DNA from: an uncultured Bacteroidales bacterium
GTDB taxonomy: Bacteria > Bacteroidota > Bacteroidia > Bacteroidales > UBA932
Reading direction: 5' to 3'
Assembly: GCA_946530505.1 (NCBI GenBank)
Contig: CAMNAD010000113.1
Coordinates: forward strand, 1-5,243
Length of the DNA stretch: 5,243 nucleotides
Position numbers and translations under genes: made by a program. Below, one piece after another: positions 1 to 5,243 of the stretch; position 1 is the first letter of the stretch; the number at the start of each line of letters is the position of its first letter. The notes below the pieces were generated by a model. It saw only the letters and a program-made list of their open reading frames with translations, searched no databases and was not told where the DNA came from.

Positions 1-1387
1 CGGTATTGGTGCCGGACAGGGCGTAAGGATCGACATTCTGTGCCTTGAAATCTGCCACTGAAACCACTTTGCCTTCGTCGAGCAGCAGGAACGCTTCCGC
101 GCTGTTCTCTTCGGGATAAGTGCTTGCAGAGTTGGAGCCTATCCTCAGGCGCAGGCCCTTGTGATAGTAGAACGGATGCACCTTGATGGTGCCGAAATCG
201 GCCTTGTTGCCTCCGTTCCATACAGCCGTGAGAGTCACATCCTTGGCGGCGGTGCCGCTGATGGTGGAAGGAATCACGAACTGGGCCTGGATGTCGGTGG
301 CGGCGGACACGAGTGCCACTTCCTTGCCGTCGATCTCGAACTTCTCGATGGAAGCGAAGTTCTCGCCCTTTACGGTCACGGTCCTGCCGAGGTAGAATCC
401 TTCATAGCCGGCATCGGCGGGAACCGCTGATCCGAATACGGGGGCGGCGGGGCCGATAGGAGTGGTATCTACCTGGAATGCGGCAAGCACGGTAACTGTC
501 TGGTCGGCAGCCACGCCGAAGATTGCGGTTAGGGCCTTGCTGACCACTGCGGGATCCTGCTTGTCGAGTCCGGAAGGCACCTTCACGGTAATGGAAGCAG
601 CGCTCTGATCGGCGATGAGCAGTTCTTCATCTCCCCACTTGACTGCGGATACAAGGTTCAGGTTTTTGCCGGCGAACACGACTTCGTCGCCGAGGGCTGC
701 GGGTGCAGTCTGGCTGTAGGAATCGAACACAGGCACGCTAAGGGTAAATTTGTCGGTGAGGGCGATGGTGCCGCCATCCCACACGGCCGCAACGTCAAGT
801 TCGGTATCGGCCTCTGTAACTGTGACAGCGGGAACCGCAACCACCAGAGCGCTTGCCGCCTTCGACACGAAGTCTGAAGAATCGACAGCGACTCCGCCGA
901 ACGATACGCTCTTGACACGGAGGAGATTACGCCCGGACACTGTCACGGCCGTTCCTACTGTACCTGCCTTGGGATCGATGCCGTTCACGATGGCGTCGAT
1001 GACGGGCACGGTGACGAAATAGTCATACTTGAAAATGAGTTTCCCCTCGCTTTCTTCGAACACTTCGAGGTCTACCATATAGGGTTCGTCGCGCTGGGCT
1101 TTGTCGAGGACGGGGATCTCGAAAACGAGGGTCTTCATGGTCTTCTCGACTATCTTCGCCTCCACACCGTCTACGGTTACTTTGCCGACCTTGTCGAGGT
1201 TGAGGCCCTTGGCGGTCACCTGGTCGCCGGCATAGGCGCGCACGGTGCCGCTGTCATCCGCTGCAGGGACGAGTTTCTCGCTGGTAACGTTGATTGCGGG
1301 AATGTTCTCCGTTTCGACCGGCTGCTCCTGGCAGGAGGCGAAGGCGGCCAGTACGGCGATCATCAGATATTTATATAATCTTTTCAT
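1..1387 (-). CDS. Second IPT/TIG-repeat surface lipoprotein, N-terminal 462 residues (3' truncated by window edge); probable surface glycan-binding protein
   Basis: A minus-strand frame begins with ATG at 1385-1387 and stays open for 462 codons to the left edge, so the C-terminus is missing. It begins MKRLYKYLMIAVLAAFASC, a lipoprotein signal with Cys19 as the likely lipidated residue, followed by QEQPVETE. Four Ig-like IPT/TIG modules can be read at about 28-125, 126-218, 219-309 and 313-405. Each has the TVSGRNL / VVFAGKNL / TVTVKGENF type of core strand, and two share a VW(D/N)GG turn (202-206 and 389-393). After residue 406 a new domain starts (FYYHKGLRLRIG), containing GKVVSVADFKAQNVDPYAL (439-457) that resembles residues 324-341 of the lipoprotein encoded just upstream. 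The two are therefore likely paralogues, this one with an extra module. It starts 12 bases after its neighbour's stop with no Shine-Dalgarno sequence. The role as a second surface glycan-binding protein is inferred from position and architecture. Confidence 0.87.
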   Translation of the reverse strand, partial: MKRLYKYLMIAVLAAFASCQEQPVETENIPAINVTSEKLVPAADDSGTVRAYAGDQVTAKGLNLDKVGKVTVDGVEAKIVEKTMKTLVFEIPVLDKAQRDEPYMVDLEVFEESEGKLIFKYDYFVTVPVIDAIVNGIDPKAGTVGTAVTVSGRNLLRVKSVSFGGVAVDSSDFVSKAASALVVAVPAVTVTEADTELDVAAVWDGGTIALTDKFTLSVPVFDSYSQTAPAALGDEVVFAGKNLNLVSAVKWGDEELLIADQSAASITVKVPSGLDKQDPAVVSKALTAIFGVAADQTVTVLAAFQVDTTPIGPAAPVFGSAVPADAGYEGFYLGRTVTVKGENFASIEKFEIDGKEVALVSAATDIQAQFVIPSTISGTAAKDVTLTAVWNGGNKADFGTIKVHPFYYHKGLRLRIGSNSASTYPEENSAEAFLLLDEGKVVSVADFKAQNVDPYALSGTNT

Positions 1388-1399
1388 GTTCCGCGGGCA

Positions 1400-3094
1400 T
1401 TAAAGTTTGGAATAATCGTAATCGTATTTCTGCCAGTAGCAGTTGAAGGTAACCTTGGTGCTTCCGAAGTTGGAGTTGTTGTAGACGCCCCAGTCGATGC
1501 CGGTCACGTGGACAATGCCGAGCCTGCGGATGTTCTTCGCAGGGGTTTCCTTCGAATAGCCGTTGTTGGTATAGTAGGCCGCAAGGAAAACCGCGTCGGT
1601 CTTGTAGCCGGGATCGTCCTTGAGCTCGGCGGTCTGGTGATCGCACCACTTATCGGACTTGATGGCCCCCGCGAAGGAAGACACTGAAATTCCGGCAATC
1701 GTGGAGTTCTCCACATCGATGGGGAACAGGGCCTCGTTGATATTGTCGATCTGTCCCTTGAGCACCTTGTCGATCAGCGCGGTCTCCGCCTCTACAGTCG
1801 AAGCGGGATTAAGATAGCGGAAAGCGATGATTGGCGTTCCGGGCAGGTTGTTGTTGCTGCCGGGCACGCGGTAATCGTTGGCCGGAGTGCCGGAGAAACT
1901 GATGTAGAAGTTCTTCAACTGGCTGTTGGAGTTTGCCGGAGAGTTGATCTGCAGCACATTTCCGCTGACCGCCGAGAAGAAGAAGTACGGAAGGACGGAA
2001 TCGTAATCAGAGTCGGAAACCACGCCGGGCTTGGGCGTGTTCGCCGCCACCCACTGGTCGCCGTTGTGCGCGAGCGCCACAGGATCCAGCACATCCTTCC
2101 ACTTGGAATTCTCGTATGCGATGCCGGTCTCGGGAGAGAAGAACGAAACGTATTCGTTGGTCTCGGTGCGTCCCTGAGCCCAGGTGCGCACGTTCTCCCA
2201 GTATTTGACGAAAGGTACGTAAACCACGAAAGCGTCGTCGAGGGTCAGGGTTTCGTTGTTGTCGAAATACCATGCCTTGAGGGCGACGGTGGTCTCACCG
2301 TCCTTGAATTCTCCGGCAGGAATGGTGAAGGTGAGCTTGGTGGGCTCCTTGAATACGGGGGCCTCATACTCGCCTACCATGATCTTGTCGACGTTGTTCA
2401 GATACTTGCCGGTGAGCGTGATGCTCTTGCCGACAGCGGTCTTCTCGAAGGTATATGCATCGAATACAGGTACATAGCGGATCACCTTGATGGAGGGAGC
2501 TTCGGCGAGAGGTGTAAACACCTCGCCGGTGCCGTCGAAGTAGCCCAGGGTGATGCCAGCGTTCTCCGACTCCACATAAGGCACCTTGACCACGATTTCA
2601 TCGTCGCTCGCTACAAGAATCTCGGCCTCATGGCCTTCGGTCTGGCCTTCGGCGGTGAAGAGAACGGAAGTAACGGCACTCAGTCCGGTTCCGGAAATGA
2701 GCACCTCGTCCCCCATCTCGGCTTCGGCCTGAAGCAGGGATGCGGTGATGACGGGCTTGGCGAAGGAGCAGTTGAAAGTCTGCGAGGAGACTCCGTTTCC
2801 TGCAGGATTCACCAGCTTGACAACTCCGGAAGTGACTCCGTTCACGACTTTTATGGACATACGGGTGTCGGACACCTTTTGGACAATATCCACCTGGACG
2901 TTGCCGATGTAGGCTTCGGTGACGTTGTTCAGGTATTTACCTGTAACTGTCACTACAGCACCCACGGGAGCCGTTTCCGGGCTGAAGGACTCGATGACAG
3001 GAGCGACGATCTCGATTTCGTCGACGCTGATCTGGTCGCAGGCGGCGAAAACTGCGGCCGCCGATATCACCAACAGATAAAAGAATCTTTTCAT
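1400..3094 (-). CDS. Surface lipoprotein with three IPT/TIG-like modules and a C-terminal domain; probable surface glycan-binding protein
   Basis: This 564-residue lipoprotein probably captures glycan at the cell surface for the neighbouring SusC/SusD pair. The start at 3094 gives MKR, a hydrophobic segment and a lipobox AVFAAC with Cys19 lipidated, followed by acidic residues (D20, D25, E26, E28). Three Ig-like IPT/TIG modules follow at about 30-113, 114-208 and 209-294. Each opens with a P-x-(I/F)-x-x-(F/Y/A) strand and carries the G-x-x-(V/I)-x-(I/V)-(T/S)-G-x-x-L core (for example TVTGKYLNNV at 49-58 and TLTGKYLNNV at 226-235). Residues 295-564 form a separate domain rich in aromatics (W299, W305, W332, W348, W483, W535, W554 and many Tyr) with two cysteines, C484 and C552. 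Its end, RRLGIVHVTGIDWG then KVTFNCYWQK, looks like the closing strands of a beta-sandwich. I do not recognise a named family for it. Position after susD matches SusE or SGBP genes. The glycan-binding role is inferred from context and architecture. Confidence 0.88.
   Translation of the reverse strand: MKRFFYLLVISAAAVFAACDQISVDEIEIVAPVIESFSPETAPVGAVVTVTGKYLNNVTEAYIGNVQVDIVQKVSDTRMSIKVVNGVTSGVVKLVNPAGNGVSSQTFNCSFAKPVITASLLQAEAEMGDEVLISGTGLSAVTSVLFTAEGQTEGHEAEILVASDDEIVVKVPYVESENAGITLGYFDGTGEVFTPLAEAPSIKVIRYVPVFDAYTFEKTAVGKSITLTGKYLNNVDKIMVGEYEAPVFKEPTKLTFTIPAGEFKDGETTVALKAWYFDNNETLTLDDAFVVYVPFVKYWENVRTWAQGRTETNEYVSFFSPETGIAYENSKWKDVLDPVALAHNGDQWVAANTPKPGVVSDSDYDSVLPYFFFSAVSGNVLQINSPANSNSQLKNFYISFSGTPANDYRVPGSNNNLPGTPIIAFRYLNPASTVEAETALIDKVLKGQIDNINEALFPIDVENSTIAGISVSSFAGAIKSDKWCDHQTAELKDDPGYKTDAVFLAAYYTNNGYSKETPAKNIRRLGIVHVTGIDWGVYNNSNFGSTKVTFNCYWQKYDYDYSKL
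2390..2419 (-). repeat. Module-core repeat, copy 2 (encodes TLTGKYLNNV in TIG module 3)
   Basis: This is the partner of the copy at 2921-2950. The intervening module 2 has the diverged sequence VLISGTGLSAV at the equivalent place, so modules 1 and 3 are more alike in this segment than either is to module 2. The reading is a direct sequence observation; duplication history is inferred. Confidence 0.75.
2631..2652 (-). repeat. Short in-frame tandem duplication in TIG module 2
   Basis: The 10-base string TGGCCTTCGG (plus strand) occurs at 2631-2640 and again at 2643-2652, a 12-base period. It encodes AEGQ-TEGH (residues 148-155) in the three-TIG lipoprotein, in what is probably a loop between two strands of module 2. 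The period is a multiple of three, so the frame is kept. It could be a slippage product or chance similarity of Glu-Gly codons. Confidence 0.5.
2921..2950 (-). repeat. Module-core repeat, copy 1 (encodes TVTGKYLNNV in TIG module 1)
   Basis: These 30 bases encode residues 49-58 of the three-TIG lipoprotein. A second copy at 2390-2419 encodes TLTGKYLNNV at residues 226-235 of module 3. By eye, 23 of 30 bases match, with 12 consecutive identical bases over the LNNV end, and most mismatches fall at third codon positions. This is what an internal module duplication held by selection on the protein would leave. Confidence 0.75.
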
Positions 3095-3098
3095 AACT

Positions 3099-4607
3099 CT
3101 AATAGCCCGGATTCTGGGCGACGGTTTTATTGATATTCATTACCGAAACCGGGATGGGCAGAAGTGTCTGCCACTCGGCGATGGGATTCACCACATAATC
3201 GTATGCAGCGTAGAAGGGCTCCGAAGCGAGGTAGTCGTTGATTGTGGCGACTGTCGTACCCCACCTGAGGAGGTCGAAGAAGCGCTGATTCTCGAATGCA
3301 AATTCAAGGCGGCGTTCATTCCGGACAGCCTGACGGAAGGCATACTTGGAAGGCAGGTCCGCAAGCGTGTAATCAGCGATGCCGGCGCGCTGGCGGACGG
3401 CGTTCAGGAGCGTGAGAGCCTCTGCGCCGGGGCCGGAAAGCTCGTTAAGGGCCTCAGCCTTCAACAGCATCACGTCTGCAAGGCGGATGATGGGGAAGTC
3501 GTTTTCCGCATCGAATTCGCTGGTCATGTCGGGATCGATGAACTTGCTGCAATAGCGGGCATTGGCATTGTCCACAATAAGCCCCGTGGTTTTGTTGTAA
3601 TAACTCTCCTGCAGGCAGACATCCTTGCGCACATCACCGGGATTGGCGTTGAACGCGGAAATGATGCTGTTGCTGGGATAGTTGTAATGCTTGGGCGATC
3701 CTATGGCCACGTTGCCGCCGTTGTTGATGGGGGCGTAGAGCGTCGTGAAAGGCGAGCCTATGCCCAGTTTTCCGCTGCGGTAGCGCACTGCGAAGATTAT
3801 CTCGGCATTGCCTTCGTTATCCTTGCTGAAGATGTCGGCGTAAGGTACGAGAGCGGCTCCCGAAGTCGGATTGCCCTTGGCTTCGAGCACCTCGGAAAGC
3901 AGGTCGGAAGCCTTCGCGTATTTGGCCTCTCCCGGCTTGTATTCAGTCATGTAGACCTTCGCGAGCATTGCCTTTGCGGCAATCAGATCGGCACGGCCGA
4001 GCTCGGAGGCGGACATCTTTTCGGGAAGGAGCGCACCGTCCACAACGGCGGTGAGGTCGGACTCGATGAGGGCCCATACATCTTCGACAGGAGAACGCTG
4101 CATATAGCGGGCTTCATCGGCTCCGGTCTTGGATGTAACCACGAAAACAGGGCCCCAGAGACGCACGAGGTCGAAATACATCCATGCCCTCAGGAAACGG
4201 GCCTCGCCCTCATACTGGGCGCGCAGGGCGTCGTCCTTCACGACATCGAGGTTGGCAAGAACGGTATTCGCGCGGTTGATTACCACGTAAAGGGCGTCCC
4301 AGTAGTCCTGGACCCAGGAATTTGCGGTAAGCACCACCAGCTGGTCGAGCTGCTCGATGAGCTTCGAGTCCTGCGAAGTGGAGTTGTTCACCCTCATGCG
4401 CGCGTTGTCGGTACGCAGCTCAGTCATTGCCCACTCGTTATAGAGCACATCGTAGAGCCCGTTGTAAACGCCGATCACAAGATTGTTGACCGAGTTCGCA
4501 TCCTTTACATATTCGTCGGCTGCCACCTCGGAATACGGATACTGGTCCAGATTGCAGGAGCACAGCATCAATGCACTGACCATTATGGGAAATATATATC
4601 TTTTCAT
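3099..4607 (-). CDS. SusD/RagB-family outer-membrane lipoprotein (glycan-binding lid of the SusC transporter)
   Basis: This 502-residue protein has the usual length for a SusD/RagB family member, a surface lipoprotein that caps the SusC barrel and binds glycan. The start at 4607 gives MKR, a hydrophobic stretch and a lipobox ending LCSC, with Cys18 the likely lipidated residue followed by NLDQYP, typical of SusD proteins; Cys16 is a less likely alternative. Conserved family segments are present in order: the N-terminal helical region around VIGVYNGLYDVLYNEW (44-59), EGEARFLRAWMYFDLVRLWG (133-152), PIIRLADVMLLKAEALNEL (372-390), LLNAVRQRAGI (400-410), NERRLEFAFENQRFFDLLRWG split over 430-450, and a C-terminal LLPIPVSVMNINKTVAQNPGY ending (482-502). 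These support an intact SusD-like N-terminal domain and a C-terminal SusD_RagB domain with TPR-like helices. It follows the SusC gene by 12 bases and precedes the TIG lipoprotein gene by 4, so it is almost certainly co-transcribed with both. No Shine-Dalgarno sequence is seen before the start. Ligand cannot be predicted. Confidence 0.97.
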   Translation of the reverse strand: MKRYIFPIMVSALMLCSCNLDQYPYSEVAADEYVKDANSVNNLVIGVYNGLYDVLYNEWAMTELRTDNARMRVNNSTSQDSKLIEQLDQLVVLTANSWVQDYWDALYVVINRANTVLANLDVVKDDALRAQYEGEARFLRAWMYFDLVRLWGPVFVVTSKTGADEARYMQRSPVEDVWALIESDLTAVVDGALLPEKMSASELGRADLIAAKAMLAKVYMTEYKPGEAKYAKASDLLSEVLEAKGNPTSGAALVPYADIFSKDNEGNAEIIFAVRYRSGKLGIGSPFTTLYAPINNGGNVAIGSPKHYNYPSNSIISAFNANPGDVRKDVCLQESYYNKTTGLIVDNANARYCSKFIDPDMTSEFDAENDFPIIRLADVMLLKAEALNELSGPGAEALTLLNAVRQRAGIADYTLADLPSKYAFRQAVRNERRLEFAFENQRFFDLLRWGTTVATINDYLASEPFYAAYDYVVNPIAEWQTLLPIPVSVMNINKTVAQNPGY

Positions 4608-4619
4608 ATCGCGTCGGTA

Positions 4620-5243
4620 TTAGAATTTCACATCCACGCCTACGGTCACGGTGCTGGTGACGGGGAAGCCGCCACGCTGGTAACCGGAAATCAGAGGAGA
4701 CGAGTACTGGCTGGAAGTCATCCTCGATTCGGGGTTGACGCCCTTGTAGTCCTTGGACCAGAGATAGGCCAGGTTGTTGCCGGTGAGGTAGATTCTCAGC
4801 CCACCGAGCTTGCCGCCGAGGTCCTTGGAAGAGAAGGTGTAACCCATGATGACGTTCCTCAGGCAGATGTAAGAGCCATCCTGAAGAGGATAATCGGTAA
4901 GAAGCATGTCGTAGCCGACCTTCATGTAAGGCACCTTGCCGTTGCCGGGATAGTCTGCGCTGACCCAGCGGTCCTTGAGGTAGGCCTTGTTGTATTTGTG
5001 GGACTCGTTGTAGTAGACGTCGCCGTTGAAGACGGTCACGCCCTGCACGCCCTGGATGAGGAAGGAGAGGTCGAACTTGCCGATCTTGAAGGTGTTGGTG
5101 AGGCCGTAGGTAAATGCCGGGTAAGGATTTCCGAGGGCCACACGGTCATCGTCGTTGAGTTCTCCGTCCTTGTTCACGTCGACTATGCGGAGACCGCCGG
5201 GAACGTCTGCCGTGAAGTGAGGATTGGCCTTGATCTCGTCGGT
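4620..5243 (-). CDS. SusC-like TonB-dependent outer-membrane transporter, C-terminal 207 residues (5' truncated by window edge)
   Basis: This is the C-terminal part of a SusC/RagA-family TonB-dependent transporter, the outer-membrane barrel that imports glycan fragments using TonB energy with a SusD lid. The frame is open from the right edge to a TAA stop at 4620-4622, so the start, signal peptide, carboxypeptidase-like domain and plug all lie outside the window. An internal GTG at 5175-5177 could be mistaken for a start, but the family similarity continues upstream of it. Visible hallmarks are the DVNKDGELNDDDR segment (fragment residues 22-34), which resembles a calcium-binding loop, followed by GNPYPAFTYGLTNTFKIGKFDLSFLIQG in three recognisable pieces: GNPxPxFTYG, the NTF strand and the FDLSFLIQG strand. 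The protein ends in a beta strand with a terminal Phe (TVTVGVDVKF), the usual barrel-assembly signal. It lies 12 bases upstream of the susD-like gene. Family assignment is firm; substrate is unknown. Confidence 0.95.
   Translation of the reverse strand, partial: TDEIKANPHFTADVPGGLRIVDVNKDGELNDDDRVALGNPYPAFTYGLTNTFKIGKFDLSFLIQGVQGVTVFNGDVYYNESHKYNKAYLKDRWVSADYPGNGKVPYMKVGYDMLLTDYPLQDGSYICLRNVIMGYTFSSKDLGGKLGGLRIYLTGNNLAYLWSKDYKGVNPESRMTSSQYSSPLISGYQRGGFPVTSTVTVGVDVKF

Noticed and set aside
161..1022. Several short plus- and minus-strand open frames of 70-90 codons within the left lipoprotein gene
   Set aside because: All overlap the continuous 462-codon minus-strand frame that carries a lipoprotein signal and TIG modules. 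Their translations look like frame-shifted shadows with no recognisable features.
1388..1399. CCGCGG palindrome in the gap between the two TIG lipoprotein genes as a terminator or operator
   Set aside because: It is only six bases, has no loop or T-run, and can occur by chance in GC-rich DNA.
1371..2273. Minus-strand alternative frames of 70-92 codons inside the C-terminal half of the three-TIG lipoprotein gene
   Set aside because: They are Arg/Pro-rich frame-shifted translations of the real gene, with no independent support.
2066..3133. A 355-codon open frame on the plus strand, antisense to the TIG lipoprotein gene
   Set aside because: It lies almost wholly opposite a well-supported lipoprotein gene and crosses into susD. 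Its translation is low-complexity in places, rich in Gly/His/Asp, with no signal, domain or family motif. Long antisense frames are common opposite GC-rich genes with biased third positions.
4620..5177. A separate 185-residue gene starting at the GTG at 5175-5177
   Set aside because: The frame continues upstream to the window edge and the upstream residues fit SusC (PGGLRIVDVNKDG). The GTG is an internal Val codon within the conserved calcium-loop-like motif.

Overview
The window is a fragment of a Bacteroidota (probably Bacteroidales) polysaccharide utilization locus (PUL). All real genes lie on the minus strand and read right to left: the 3' end of a SusC-type TonB-dependent transporter gene (4620-5243), a complete susD-like gene (3099-4607), a complete gene for a surface lipoprotein with three IPT/TIG-like modules and a C-terminal domain (1400-3094), and the 5' part of a second, related lipoprotein gene with four IPT/TIG-like modules (1-1387, running off the left edge). 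The taxonomic call rests on the adjacent SusC/SusD pair, the Bacteroidota-style lipoprotein signals, and the lack of Shine-Dalgarno sequences before the starts. The DNA is fairly GC-rich with G/C-rich third positions, which fits a higher-GC Bacteroidales lineage better than Bacteroides itself, but I cannot name a genus.

The layout is very compact. The gaps are 12 bases (SusC to SusD), 4 bases (SusD to the first TIG lipoprotein) and 12 bases (first to second TIG lipoprotein). All genes are co-directional and no terminator-like hairpin is visible, so the block looks like one transcript whose promoter lies outside the window to the right. There is no non-coding stretch above 12 bases, and I see no RNA gene, mobile element or CRISPR array.

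Functionally, the SusC barrel and SusD lid form the outer-membrane glycan importer. The two downstream lipoproteins sit where SusE/SusF or SGBP-A/SGBP-B genes sit in characterised PULs and are best read as surface glycan-binding proteins, with Ig-like TIG modules as a spacer arm and a C-terminal domain as the likely ligand-binding tip. No glycoside hydrolase, lyase, sulfatase or regulator is present, so the target glycan cannot be inferred. The most interesting point is that the two lipoproteins appear to be diverged paralogues sharing the start of a C-terminal domain that I cannot assign to a named family.
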